Positions 19,798-29,032 are shown, numbered from the stretch's first letter. The stretch: DNA of 64,000 bases from JBGOTP01 sp963717075 (GCA_963717075.1 CAVQVI010000007.1:186001-250000), one strand, 5' to 3'. The notes: generated by a model from the sequence alone, not told the origin. Numbers and translations: made by a program.

Positions 19798-21777
19798 ATG
19801 GCCTTCCGACGGACGCTGGTCGGCGTAACACTCGCCCTTGGAACGACGCTCGTCGCCGGACAGCAGGGTTCACGTGGTGGCGAGTGGACGAGGTACGGCG
19901 CCGATCAGGGAAGCACCAAGTATGCGCCGCTCGATCACATCAACAAAGACAACGTGACCCGGCTTCGCGTCGCGTGGCGCCGGCCAGCCGTCGACGCGAG
20001 CATCACCGCGAAAGCTCCCGACTTTTCCTATTCACATAACTTCCGCGCGACGCCGGTGATGATCGGCGGCGTTCTCTACAGCCCGAATGGCATCGGGTTG
20101 GTGGAAGCGTTTCATCCTGGCACGGGCCAGACGCTCTGGGTCCAGGAACCGTTTGCCGACGACCCGGGGCAAGGGCTCCGCGGCAACAGCGCGCGCGGTG
20201 TGTCGTACTGGGGTGACGGCCCGGATCGGCGTCTTTTCGTCATTCGCGGGGAGCACCTGATCGCCCTCGACCCGCGCACGGGCAAGCCACAGACGGCGTT
20301 CGGCGACAAGGGCCGGGTCAACTTGCGACCGGGTCTCGGTCCTCGCGCCTCGCAGTATGTGTGGACCGGCGCGCCCCAGGTCTGTCGCGACGTGGTCATC
20401 GTCGGCGTCGGGAACGGTGGCGCGATGTCGGACCGCCCGACGCACAAAGAAGCCGCCCCAGGCGTGGTGCAGGCGTTCGACGTGCGAACCGGCAAGCCGC
20501 GCTGGCGCTTCAATCCGATTCCGCGCCCGGGCGAAGTCGGCAGTGAGACCTGGGAAAACGACTCATGGTCCTACAGCGGCGAAGCCAATCTCTGGTCGCT
20601 CATCAGCGCCGACGAGCAAGAGGGACTCGCGTACCTGCCGATGACCGCTCCAACCAACGACATGTACGGGGGGCATCGGCTCGGTGACAATGTCTTTGCC
20701 AATACGCTGGTTTGCGTCAGGTGTCTGACCGGGCAACGCGTCTGGCACTACCAGATCGTCCACCACGATCTGTGGGATTACGACCTGCCTGCAGCCCCGA
20801 TCCTCGCGAACATTACCGTTGAGGGAAGACCGATCAAGGCTGTCGTGCAGCTCACAAAGCAGGCCTTCGCGTTCGTCTTCGATCGGGTAACCGGCAAGCC
20901 AGTCTGGCCGATCGAGGAGCGTCCGGTTCCGGCTTCGGAGACTCCAGGTGAACGCGCCGCGCGTACGCAGCCCTTCCCAACCAAGCCCCCGGCGTTCGAT
21001 CGACAGGGCGTCTCGATTGACGATCTCATCGATTTCACCCCCGAGCTGCGTAAGGAAGCGGTCGAGCTCCTGAAGTTCTACCGAATTGGTCCAGTTTTCA
21101 CGCCGCCCACCGTGCGCGGTGATGGCCCGAATGGCATCCGAGGAACGATTCAGCTGCCGGGCTCTGTCGGGGGCGCAGACTGGCAGAGCGGGGCATTCGA
21201 TCCGGAAACAGGGATGCTGTACGTCCAGTCGATCACCGGCCCCTTCACGGCGGACATCATCAAAGGCGATCCGAAAGTCTCGGACTTGAATTATGTCTCC
21301 GGCACGAGAGCCTGGACGCCTGGACCGCAGGGGCTTCCGCTGCTGAAGCCGCCCTATGGCCGCATCACTGCCATCGATCTGAACAGGGGCGTTCAAGCGT
21401 GGATGGTCGCGAACGGCGAGGGGCCAAGAAACCACCCTCTGCTCAAGCCGCTGAATCTACCGTGGCTGGGGAATCCCGGCCGCAGTTCGCCGCTCGTGAC
21501 AAAGACGTTGCTCTTTGTCGGAGAAGGCGACCCCATCATGGCGGGGCTTGGATCGCGGCTCCGGCCCGAGATGCCCCCGTCTCAGGTACCGGGCGCAGGC
21601 GGTAAGAAGTTCCGCGCGTACGACAAGGCGACCGGTGCAATCTTGTGGGAGATCGAGCTGCCCTCGGGCACGACTGGCGCCCCGATGACATACCTCTTCG
21701 AAGGCAGGCAGTACATCGTCGTCGCGACCGGGAGCGTCGATCGTGACGCCGAGTTTGTCGCCCTCGGCCTTCCATGA
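19798..21777 (+). CDS. PQQ-dependent dehydrogenase, glucose/quinate type
   Basis: An intact 659-residue quinoprotein. ATG 19798 has GAGGAG eight bases upstream and a signal peptide (TLVGVTLALGTTLVAGQ). Diagnostic blocks are SPLDHINKDNVTRL-like at the start (APLDHINKDNVTRLRVAWR), IVHHDLWDYDLPAAPIL (PQQ signature), AFAFVFDRVTGKPVWPIEERPV, RTQPFPTKPPAFDRQG, NGEGPRNHPLLKPL and GAPMTYLFEGRQYIVVATG. A CVRC pair replaces the usual CVEA before TGQRVWHYQ; there is no following His, so it is not a haem site. It is the first gene of an operon: its TGA overlaps the ATG of the next gene. The substrate is unknown. Confidence 0.9.
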   Translation: MAFRRTLVGVTLALGTTLVAGQQGSRGGEWTRYGADQGSTKYAPLDHINKDNVTRLRVAWRRPAVDASITAKAPDFSYSHNFRATPVMIGGVLYSPNGIGLVEAFHPGTGQTLWVQEPFADDPGQGLRGNSARGVSYWGDGPDRRLFVIRGEHLIALDPRTGKPQTAFGDKGRVNLRPGLGPRASQYVWTGAPQVCRDVVIVGVGNGGAMSDRPTHKEAAPGVVQAFDVRTGKPRWRFNPIPRPGEVGSETWENDSWSYSGEANLWSLISADEQEGLAYLPMTAPTNDMYGGHRLGDNVFANTLVCVRCLTGQRVWHYQIVHHDLWDYDLPAAPILANITVEGRPIKAVVQLTKQAFAFVFDRVTGKPVWPIEERPVPASETPGERAARTQPFPTKPPAFDRQGVSIDDLIDFTPELRKEAVELLKFYRIGPVFTPPTVRGDGPNGIRGTIQLPGSVGGADWQSGAFDPETGMLYVQSITGPFTADIIKGDPKVSDLNYVSGTRAWTPGPQGLPLLKPPYGRITAIDLNRGVQAWMVANGEGPRNHPLLKPLNLPWLGNPGRSSPLVTKTLLFVGEGDPIMAGLGSRLRPEMPPSQVPGAGGKKFRAYDKATGAILWEIELPSGTTGAPMTYLFEGRQYIVVATGSVDRDAEFVALGLP

Positions 21778-23147
21778 AGCGGCGCTCCCTTCGCTCCCTG
21801 CACGCGCTTTCTCTTCTGGGCGTCGTGGTGTGGCTCGGCGGCGCAGGGGCACGCCTGTTTGCCGACGACTGGCCGGAATGGCGCGGTAAAGGCCGCACCG
21901 GAGTCTGGAACGAGACCGGCATCGTCGGGCGACTGCCTGACAGCGGACTCCCGGCCGTCTGGCGCACCCGCATCAACGCCGGATACGCGGGGCCCTCCGT
22001 GGCTGACGGCCGCGTTTTTGTCACCGACGCGCGCCCTGTTGAGGCCAGACGCGCACACCAGATGATCGAGCGCGTGGTGGCACTCGACGAACGCACCGGG
22101 CGGCTTCTGTGGGCGCACGAATGGCCCACCAACTACAGTGGCCTGCAGCTCGTGTACGCGATCGGACCACGCGCCACCCCCACCGTGGACGGTGACGTCG
22201 TGTACGTGCTCGGCACGATGGGGAACCTCCTGGCGCTCAAGGCAGAGACAGGTCAAGTGCTGTGGGAGAAGGATTACGTGCGGGATTTCAGTGCGTCCGT
22301 TCCGACCTGGGGCTTCGCCGGTGCGCCGCTGGTCGACGGGGATCTGCTGATCTGCCTGGCCGGCGGCGAGCCCGACGCCAAACTGGTAGCCTTGGATAAA
22401 CGGACTGGCAAAGAGATCTGGCGCGCGCTCTCGTCCGATTCGGAGCCTGGGTACAACCAGCCGATCATCGTCGACGCCGGCGGCGCGCGGCAGCTCATTC
22501 TGTTTCATCCGAAGGGCATCAGTTCGCTCAATCCGGCAACCGGCAAGGTGTACTGGGAGATCGATCATTCCGTTCAGATGGGCATCGTCGTCGCGACACC
22601 CGTGCAGAGCGGGCCCTACCTCTTCGTCACGTCGCAGTACGGCGGGGCCCGCATGTTCACGCTCGCCGCGGACCGGCCGGCGGCCGCACTCCTGTGGAGC
22701 GGGCCCGGTGAGCAGGATCCTGGCATGACGCACGAGACGCCAAACACGCTCAATTCGGTCATCAGCACGCCAGTGATCGATGGCGAGTACGTGTACGGCG
22801 TCGACAACGACGGGCTCCTGCGCTGTCTTTCGGCCGCGACGGGACAGCTCGTCTGGAAGACCGACGCGCTGCTGAAAGAGCACGCGATGCACGGAACCGC
22901 GTTCTTCGTGCGCAACGGCGACCGCTACTTCATCAACAACGATCGGGGCGAGCTCGTGCTGGCCAGGCTGTCGCCAAAGGGCTTCCAGGAGATCAGCCGA
23001 GCGACACTGATCGAACCGACGCATCCGTACGTCCGCCGGCGGCAGCTGCCAAACGTCCTGTGGTCACATCCCGCGTACGCGAACCGGCATGTGATCGTGC
23101 GCAACGACAACGAGATTGTTCGCGTCTCGCTTGCGGCTGGGTCGTAG
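21774..23147 (+). CDS. secreted PQQ-like beta-propeller protein
   Basis: 457 residues starting at ATGA, a four-base overlap with the quinoprotein stop, so translation is coupled. A signal peptide (LHALSLLGVVVWLGGAGARLFA) precedes DDWPEWRGKGRTGVWNETG, the standard start of BamB/PQQ-like eight-bladed proteins. Blades show ALDERTGRLLWAHEW, ALKAETGQVLWEKDYV, ALDKRTGKEIWRA, SLNPATGKVYWEID and CLSAATGQLVWKTDAL. No W-D-YD motif, so catalytic PQQ use is not supported. The tight linkage suggests it works with the quinoprotein or the phosphatase that follows one base later. Confidence 0.85.
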   Translation: MKRRSLRSLHALSLLGVVVWLGGAGARLFADDWPEWRGKGRTGVWNETGIVGRLPDSGLPAVWRTRINAGYAGPSVADGRVFVTDARPVEARRAHQMIERVVALDERTGRLLWAHEWPTNYSGLQLVYAIGPRATPTVDGDVVYVLGTMGNLLALKAETGQVLWEKDYVRDFSASVPTWGFAGAPLVDGDLLICLAGGEPDAKLVALDKRTGKEIWRALSSDSEPGYNQPIIVDAGGARQLILFHPKGISSLNPATGKVYWEIDHSVQMGIVVATPVQSGPYLFVTSQYGGARMFTLAADRPAAALLWSGPGEQDPGMTHETPNTLNSVISTPVIDGEYVYGVDNDGLLRCLSAATGQLVWKTDALLKEHAMHGTAFFVRNGDRYFINNDRGELVLARLSPKGFQEISRATLIEPTHPYVRRRQLPNVLWSHPAYANRHVIVRNDNEIVRVSLAAGS

Positions 23148-23148
23148 C

Positions 23149-24741
23149 ATGGCCCCGCGCCTCGGCGTCGCCATCCTCGTGGCCGCGCTGGCCGCGTCCA
23201 GGGCATTGGGCCAGACGACGGCGACGAACGAACGTGCGGTCGTCGTCATCAGCGATCTTCACATGGGCATCGGACGCGACGCATCCGGTGCGTGGCATCC
23301 GTACGAAGACTTCCGTTGGGCGCCAGAGTTTTCGTCCTTTCTCGAGGCAGTCAACAGCGAGGGGAAGCGCGCGGTCGATCTGGTGTTGAACGGCGATGCC
23401 TTCGATCTCGTGCAGTCGGCTGCGAAGGATTGCGCGAACAGCCCGGAGGTTGGTTGCACGGAGGCGGAAGCCGTGGCGCGGCTGGACCGAGTGCTGACGG
23501 CCCATCAGGCAGAGATCGCTGCCGCGCGCAATTTTGCACGGGCGGGATCGAACCGTGTGGTGTTCGTGCCCGGCGACAGCGATGCCGCATTGCTGTTTCC
23601 AGCAGTCGAGCGGCGGCTGCTCGGCGCGTTCAACGCGCCTGCGACGCGAGTGGAGGTGGCTCGCCAAGGGTTCTGGCTGTCACGTGACGGGCGCATCCAC
23701 GCCGAACACGGTCATCAAATCGGCCTCAGCGCCCACAGGTTTGAGAACTGGCCCGCCCCGTTCATCCGCCGCGACGGCCGCGAGCACCTGATCCGCCCGT
23801 TGGGCGAGCGCATTGCCGGCGGTTTCTACGAACGGCTCGAGGGGAAATACCCGGTCGTCGACAATCTCGCCATGCTTGGCACCGGCGTGAAGTATGCGCT
23901 GGCCGCGGATGGTGTGACCGACGCGGGCGAGCTCGCGCCCGATCTCTTGAAATATCAGCTGTTTGAAACAATGTCCTGGCAGCAGTTCAGGATGGAGCTC
24001 GACGATGGGGACGTCGAGCCACCACTGTGGGACATCGCGCAGGTGCGCTCCCAGGGCGGTGCAATGCTGGTGTCCACGCTGCCAGAGGATGATCCATTCC
24101 GGCGGCTGGCGGCACGGGCACTCGCAGACGGGAGACTCGATCCTGTCGTTCGGTCGTTGACCGACGAAGCGATCGTGGCGCTGTGCGATTACCGCGCGGC
24201 CGTGCGCCGCGCGAGGCGTCGCTTCGAGCCGGCCGTTTCGCAATTTGCCCCTCGGGGGCCCGTCATTGCCGAATGTCCGCGGACACCGGAAACTCGCGGC
24301 GCAATCTTCGACTATTTCTGGCGGTCGCGAGATCTGACGCTTGCCAAGCATCTCGAAAGCCTGAACGCGCGTCTTCCAGTCGGCGCAAAGCCAACGGTCT
24401 TCGTCCACGGCCATTCCCATCTGGCGGACCGGTCGCAGACCAATGCCAACATGATCAGCGGCGGTCTTCTGAAGATTCCCAGTGAAGGATTCTCACCAGT
24501 ACGAGGCGCGTTGACGCCGATCGTCATCAACGGCGGAGCCTGGCAGCGGACGCTCACGCCGGTGCAGCTGGAGCGCGTCCTGCCCGATCGCGAGCTCCGC
24601 TCGCTGCAGCCCGAGGATCTCGCCCCCTGCTACAGCTTCGTCCAGATTCCGGCGTACCACGACACGCCGGCTCCGACCGTTCGCTACTGGCAGCAGAACG
24701 GGTCGGGCGCCTGGGCCCTGGCGGCCGCATGTAGCCGATAG
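23149..24741 (+). CDS. exported metallophosphatase of the calcineurin type
   Basis: 530 residues with signal peptide (APRLGVAILVAALAASRALG). Metal-site motifs: SDLHMG (D36, H38), NGDAFDL (D83), then PGDSD at 141-145 where the family usually has GNHD, HGHQIG near 187-190 and HGHSHLAD near the C-terminus. The Asp for Asn and Asp for His replacements in the third motif are unusual and could alter metal or phosphate handling. ATG 23149 follows the previous stop by one base, making it the third gene of a coupled operon. It probably acts in the periplasm on a phosphoester; the target is unknown. Confidence 0.82.
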   Translation: MAPRLGVAILVAALAASRALGQTTATNERAVVVISDLHMGIGRDASGAWHPYEDFRWAPEFSSFLEAVNSEGKRAVDLVLNGDAFDLVQSAAKDCANSPEVGCTEAEAVARLDRVLTAHQAEIAAARNFARAGSNRVVFVPGDSDAALLFPAVERRLLGAFNAPATRVEVARQGFWLSRDGRIHAEHGHQIGLSAHRFENWPAPFIRRDGREHLIRPLGERIAGGFYERLEGKYPVVDNLAMLGTGVKYALAADGVTDAGELAPDLLKYQLFETMSWQQFRMELDDGDVEPPLWDIAQVRSQGGAMLVSTLPEDDPFRRLAARALADGRLDPVVRSLTDEAIVALCDYRAAVRRARRRFEPAVSQFAPRGPVIAECPRTPETRGAIFDYFWRSRDLTLAKHLESLNARLPVGAKPTVFVHGHSHLADRSQTNANMISGGLLKIPSEGFSPVRGALTPIVINGGAWQRTLTPVQLERVLPDRELRSLQPEDLAPCYSFVQIPAYHDTPAPTVRYWQQNGSGAWALAAACSR

Positions 24742-24767
24742 CACGTTGGAGTCAGCCGCCCACCCGA

Positions 24768-25964
24768 TTACTGCGGACTCTCAAACGGATCCGGTTCGGG
24801 GCGGTCTCCTCCCCCGCCGCCCGCAGTCGCATTGTCTTTGGTGGCCGGGTCCGGTCCACGGCCCGCGGCGAACGCGCGCTCCTCGGCTCTCGAGTTCGCG
24901 AACATGCCGGCCAGCCCGTAATTCCCCTCATGGCAGCGCGGCTCGTAGTAGATGCGGTTGGCGCGCTCGTCCTGCTTCTGCAGTTCCTGCTTGACGGTCC
25001 AGGGCTTGGCCCAGGTCGTCGGATCGTCGATCGTCACGGCGTACTCGATCGTCTTAGCGTCGATGCGCGTCCATCGCTCGACCAGATGCAGGCCTTCTCG
25101 CGATCCGCGATAGTCGACCTTCGGACTGAAATTCGTCACGTCGACCACCAGCGTCTGGCCTTCCCAGCGGCCACGCGAGTCACCCCACCACTGGCGAATG
25201 TGCGCGGCGAGATGCGGACGGTCTGTGACCCAGAGCACCCGCTGCCACCCCTGGCCCTGACCCGTGTCGTACGCAATCGCCACCGATCGGGACGACTGGA
25301 CAATGCGGCGAAACCCGAGAAAGTCGGGCAAACCGCCCGGCAGACATCGTTCCGCGAGGCTGCGGTCCTCCGGGCCGTTCGCGCGATTCAGACGATCGGT
25401 GTTGTACATGGGCGCGACCTCGGCGCGTCGGGGCGAGGGCGGCCCGTACTTCCCGCCGCGGCAGGCGGCCTCCTGGTCCTTGCAGGTCACCGTGGCCTGA
25501 AGCAGCGCGAGCTGAAACGCACGGTAGGTTCCCGCTCGCTCGCGCGACTCTGGCGTGAGCGGAGGTATTCGGCCGTCTGGCGGGTCCACGATCAAGGAGG
25601 TGCGCCGGCTCGTGGGCCTCACTGACTCGAACACGGCATTGTACGCGCCGGCCACGTCACGCTCGCTCCCTAGTTGGCCGCGCCGGTCGCGACCGCGCTG
25701 CGCCCCGCGCCGCTCGTCGAGCTCGGCTCGCTCCGCTTCCGTGAGAAATTCTCTGTCGGCGAACCGAGCCGGCCGCTCGAGGGGGGTCTGGTACGGATCG
25801 GTCCAGATGCCCTGAAGGTCTGGCTCGCCCCAAGGCGTCCTGAACGTGGCTTGGGAAGAAGTGGGAGTGCCCTGACCGCGGACGAAGGTTGCCGCGAACT
25901 CGAGCAGTATCAGGACTGTTCCCACGGCGATGAGCGCTCTCAGAAGGTACCGATTCATGTTCAT
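24768..25964 (-). CDS. secreted GDSRGRWEG-family protein, copy 3
   Basis: 398 residues, the longest copy in the window. A hydrophobic signal (ALIAVGTVLILLEFAATFVRGQ) is followed by TPWGEPDLQGIWTDPYQTPLERP, RTSLIVDPPDGRIPPLTPE, GPEDRSLAERCLPGGLPDFL, RQWWGDSRGRWEGQTLVVDVTNF, LHLVERWTRIDAKTIEYAVTIDDPTTWAKPW and YEPRCHEGNYGLAGMF. The tail is Gly/Pro/Asp rich. A middle insert contains two cysteines (TCKDQEAACRG). It converges with the metallophosphatase gene, 26 bases apart. Start ATG 25964 or 25958; no strong ribosome site separates them. Function unknown. Confidence 0.82.
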   Translation of the reverse strand: MNMNRYLLRALIAVGTVLILLEFAATFVRGQGTPTSSQATFRTPWGEPDLQGIWTDPYQTPLERPARFADREFLTEAERAELDERRGAQRGRDRRGQLGSERDVAGAYNAVFESVRPTSRRTSLIVDPPDGRIPPLTPESRERAGTYRAFQLALLQATVTCKDQEAACRGGKYGPPSPRRAEVAPMYNTDRLNRANGPEDRSLAERCLPGGLPDFLGFRRIVQSSRSVAIAYDTGQGQGWQRVLWVTDRPHLAAHIRQWWGDSRGRWEGQTLVVDVTNFSPKVDYRGSREGLHLVERWTRIDAKTIEYAVTIDDPTTWAKPWTVKQELQKQDERANRIYYEPRCHEGNYGLAGMFANSRAEERAFAAGRGPDPATKDNATAGGGGGDRPEPDPFESPQ

Positions 25965-26235
25965 AGTACCGAGCCGCGTCGTCGAGTTCGCGCTCGGCCA
26001 ACTCGCTTCATACGACGATTCTACGCCCAGACTCGTCGTTGGCGTTCAGTCGGCCCCACGCCCTGCCGCTCAACCCGGGTCCTCGACCCGTTCCGACGCC
26101 ATGATTCCGTCGTCATCGTGATCGTCGTGTTTCCTTGGTGTGGACCTTCCAGACCACCTCAGGTGAGGCCTCAACGACCAGACGCCTATGAGCGGTAAGT
26201 TGTGACATGCGCTCTGCTCCCAATCGACATGCTCT

Positions 26236-26604
26236 CTACTGCCCGATGAGCCACCGGATGCGATCGTATGAAAGCAGGTAGTGAAGTACGACCGCGGTCC
26301 CAAAGATCGCGGCGAGTATGGCGAGCTTCCGATCGTAAAGCGCATACGTTGCAAAGGCGAAGTAGCCCAACTCGAGCGCCAGCCGGAGCACACCGGGCAC
26401 GGGTACTGGAGCCGAGCCCGATCGTGTGGGGTCGTTCGGAACGGCGAACGTGCCCCAGAGCACGGCACCGAGCAAGGGAACGGCCATCGCGACCAAGATC
26501 CGAAATCCATCATCGCGGCGGTGCCAGCCCCAAAACCCCAAGATGAGGAAGGCCGATACCTCAAGTAGAAATCTGACGGCCAGATTTGCCGGGTGTGTTC
26601 CCAT
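26236..26604 (-). CDS. YrdB-like (DUF2568) small membrane protein
   Basis: 122 residues with four hydrophobic segments: NLAVRFLLEVSAFLILGFWGW, ILVAMAVPLLGAVLWGTFAVP, GVLRLALELGYFAFATYALYD and AILAAIFGTAVVLHYLLSY. The pattern NLAVRFLLE...WGW...P...LRLALELGYFA matches the DUF2568/YrdB family, an uncharacterised inner-membrane family. It stands alone with intergenic DNA on both sides. Confidence 0.75.
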   Translation of the reverse strand: MGTHPANLAVRFLLEVSAFLILGFWGWHRRDDGFRILVAMAVPLLGAVLWGTFAVPNDPTRSGSAPVPVPGVLRLALELGYFAFATYALYDRKLAILAAIFGTAVVLHYLLSYDRIRWLIGQ

Positions 26605-26805
26605 GCTCCATCATCTCAGTGCGCTGAGATACCTGCTGCGATGCATCCAAGCCGCCCAACGCGGCGAGTGAGCCGCGCGCCGCGGCACAGGTTTGCCCAA
26701 CCCGTGGCGCACCATTTGGAAGTTCGCGAGCTGTGCTGTATCTGCCATCCCAATCCCCTCGGGTCCTCGTGCCAGAGGCGGGAGTCGCGAGAGACAGCAA
26801 GACAT

Positions 26806-27096
26806 TCAGTGTGCGTCGCGCCACGCTGCCGCCGCGCTGCTGATCTCTGACGATTCGCGAATCGGAAGAATGGCCCGCGTCGTGAATTTCAGGTACGGCG
26901 TCCACGGTGCGATTGTCTTCGCCAAGTCCGCCGCACTGCCTGCTTCAACCAAGGCCACACCGCCGCCCCCGTCCGCGAAACCGTAGAAGGCCTGAAACTG
27001 CCCGGGTCCCGGCGTCCATTTGGAGAAGAGTTCCAGGGAGCGCTTTTGTCCCGCTTCCGAAGAATCGACGAAATCCCAGGTAACATGAAACAGCAT
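26806..27096 (-). CDS. DUF3303-family protein
   Basis: 96 residues from ATG 27096, preceded by GGAGG seven bases upstream. MLFHVTWDFVDSSE, RSLELFSKWTPGPGQFQAFYGFADGGGGVALVE and TIAPWTPYLKFTTRAILPI match the DUF3303 family, small ferredoxin-fold dimers of unknown function. An upstream extension is possible but the strong ribosome site fixes this start. Confidence 0.82.
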   Translation of the reverse strand: MLFHVTWDFVDSSEAGQKRSLELFSKWTPGPGQFQAFYGFADGGGGVALVEAGSAADLAKTIAPWTPYLKFTTRAILPIRESSEISSAAAAWRDAH

Positions 27097-27276
27097 CGGT
27101 ATCCTCCTTTTTTGGGTCTCCCTAACCAAGCCTGGAAGCGCCAACGTATACGCGACGGCAAACGCCACATGCGACGGCCAACATCAGCGCAACCACGCCG
27201 AAGCGAATGACTCTTCGGAATGGCTTCACGATCATCCCCAAAGCACCTTGGGTCGTCGTCCTTCTTTGCCCGTCGT

Positions 27277-27297
27277 ATGTGTTACACTGTAACACAT
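27277..27297. promoter_or_regulatory. perfect palindrome overlapping the antitoxin start (likely operator)
   Basis: Two 10-base arms, ATGTGTTACA and TGTAACACAT, flank a single central C. The palindrome ends inside the ATG of the RHH antitoxin at 27296. Ribbon-helix-helix antitoxins bind such palindromes and repress their own operon, so this is the best operator candidate in the window. No Shine-Dalgarno precedes the ATG, consistent with a very short leader. Confidence 0.75.
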
Positions 27298-27514
27298 GAA
27301 ATCAACTCTCACCATTCGCCTCGATAAAGACCTCGAACGACTCCTTGACCGACAGTGTAAACGCACGGGCCAAAAACGGAGCGAGATTGTGCGGGACGCG
27401 CTGAGACGCGAATTGTCCCTGCGTCGGTTCGAGGACCTTCGTCGACGAACCCTGCCCTTTGCCGAAGCCCGCGGCTATCTGACCGATGAGGACGTAATGC
27501 GGGATGTCTCGTGA
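27296..27514 (+). CDS. ribbon-helix-helix antitoxin
   Basis: 72 residues. The N-terminal MKSTLTIRLDKDLERLLDRQCKRTGQKRSEIVRDALRREL is a textbook CopG/RHH DNA-binding fold: a beta strand STLTIRL, two helices and the [KR]-S-E-[IL]-V-R-x-A turn. The C-terminal tail (FAEARGYLTDEDVMRDVS) would wrap the toxin. Its stop overlaps the GTG start of the PIN gene by four bases, the usual toxin-antitoxin layout. A 21-base palindrome overlaps the start codon, implying autoregulation. Confidence 0.9.
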   Translation: MKSTLTIRLDKDLERLLDRQCKRTGQKRSEIVRDALRRELSLRRFEDLRRRTLPFAEARGYLTDEDVMRDVS

Positions 27515-28011
27515 GAGTGTTTCTGGACACCAATGTCCTCGCTGCGGCGTTTGCCACGCGTGGGCTGTGTGCTGACGTTGTCCGATACGTCCTTGCGGAA
27601 CACCAACTGATCACCGGCGACGTGGTGCTGGACGAGCTTCGCGATGTGCTCACCAACCGTTTCAAGCTGCCCGCGAGTACCATGAAAGACATTCTCGACT
27701 TACTACAACACCAGGTGGTGGTCGCCAAGCAGAACAAGCCCGCGTCGATGCCAGCCAGAGATGCGGATGATGCATGGATTCCCGCTTCCGCGCTCGCGGG
27801 TCTATCCGACGTCTTAGTCACTGGCGATCACGACTTGTTGGATATTGCCGATGTTGCCCCGTTGCCCATCCTGAGCCCGCGCGGTTTTTGGGAATTCGTT
27901 CGAAGTCATATCAACGTTCGCCATGAGCCGCGGCGCGTCAGCGTCGGATCCGCGCCGACGGCTCCATATAGCCGTATTAGGCGACCGTTCAGAACTGTCA
28001 CAGCTTCTTGA
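27511..28011 (+). CDS. PIN-domain toxin (putative ribonuclease)
   Basis: 166 residues starting with GTG within the antitoxin stop. Acidic PIN active-site positions are present: D6 in VFLDTNVLAAAF, E42 in LDELRDVL, D84-D87 in RDADDAWIPASAL and D106/D108 in VTGDHDLL. This matches the PIN-family toxin component of the TIGR00305 type, which cleaves RNA. The C-terminal about 30 residues (RHEPRRVSVGSAPTAP) go beyond the usual length and overlap by 14 bases the convergent HNH-repeat gene, so the end may have been altered by the insertion that brought that gene. Confidence 0.88.
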   Translation: MRVFLDTNVLAAAFATRGLCADVVRYVLAEHQLITGDVVLDELRDVLTNRFKLPASTMKDILDLLQHQVVVAKQNKPASMPARDADDAWIPASALAGLSDVLVTGDHDLLDIADVAPLPILSPRGFWEFVRSHINVRHEPRRVSVGSAPTAPYSRIRRPFRTVTAS

Positions 28012-28829
28012 TAACCTCGGATAATGGAAGGACCTCGATAGAGGCCGGACATTCAGTCCAGTTGTGCACCCAGCACACGATGACGTCACACTTCTCCGGA
28101 TCGTGACCATGCTCCACGAAGTTCCTGCTCTCATATTCGAACTCGATTTGCACAGGCTGCCACTGGCCTCGTGACACCTGCCGCTTCGCCTCACAATCCG
28201 GAAAGCCGCCTTGTACAGCCTCTACGAGATACCCCAGTTCCCTCGCGACCATCCCGAATAGAAACACCACGCCTTGCTCATTAACGGGCTCGTGCCTCAA
28301 TCCACGGAAGTCGATTGGCGCGCCATAGATTGGACGCCTGTCGAGCTTAGGCCATGCTCGTTCACTGCGTTGTGGTCCGATCTTCAGTTCAGGAGGCTTC
28401 TTTGCCGGCCGGCGCGTGGGCGCCCTTTGCTCCAACGCCGCTAGGTACATCCTTCCAATCGCCGGAACCAGCAAAAAGCCTGCTGAAAGCGGCCGGCACG
28501 TCGACCCAGAGCCCGAATCGATTGAATACATTGCGACTGAATCTGCCGTCGACTTTGTACTCCGCAAGACTTGGAACACGGCCGAGCTTCCGCGTTACAC
28601 GACCCCAGTCGCCAAGAAGTTCTTCGTCAGGCACTCGCTCACGAGAGCTGTCGTGGTTCACACCGGCCGCGCGACAGGCGTCGGACCACTTGGGGAAGAA
28701 CCTCAAGACGTCCGATATCGTGATGGAAGACTTTGGGAAGAACTGCGTCTGTGATAACGGCTCGCCGCCAATGGATTTCGACGCCGCCTTGATGGCTTCG
28801 ATCACATCGGTTCTTGATTTTCTGGCCAT
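27998..28829 (-). CDS. homing-endonuclease-associated-repeat protein (frameshifted)
   Basis: From ATG 28829 the protein begins MARKSRTDVIEAIKAASKSIGGEPLSQTQF and contains two HNH-associated helical repeats (DVLRFFPKWSDACRAAG; LLGDWGRVTRKLGRVPSLAEYK, FNRFGLWVDVPAAF). After a break at 28423-28425 (one extra base in CCC) it continues APTRRPAKKPPELKIGPQRS into a C-terminal domain: DFRGLRHEPVNEQGVVFLFGMVARELGYLVEAVQGGFPDCEAKRQV, then IEFEYESRNFVEHGHD and CDVIVCWVHNW. The C-terminal D-x-E/IEFE pattern with CDVIVCW resembles a restriction-endonuclease-like core. It is probably a mobile or defence-related DNA-binding protein; the exact function is unknown. Confidence 0.8.
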
Positions 28830-29032
28830 CCACCCTCACCGCTTAGATCTTTGGGTCGCCCGGCTTCAGCCGCGGCGGCTCAGAATCGCACCGGCCGCCG
28901 TCGGCTGCAAGCCGATGCTAGCCGGTCCATTTCGAATGAGGCGACACCTCACGACCCGCTCACACGTACGCAAGCGCCCGATGAACCTTTTGGGCGGCGC
29001 GGCCCACGCTCAATCCGACGAAGACCGATGAT

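Noticed and set aside
20722..20740. Possible haem c site in the quinoprotein at 19798 (CVRC)
   Set aside because: The cysteine pair is not followed by histidine, so it is not a CxxCH haem-binding motif.
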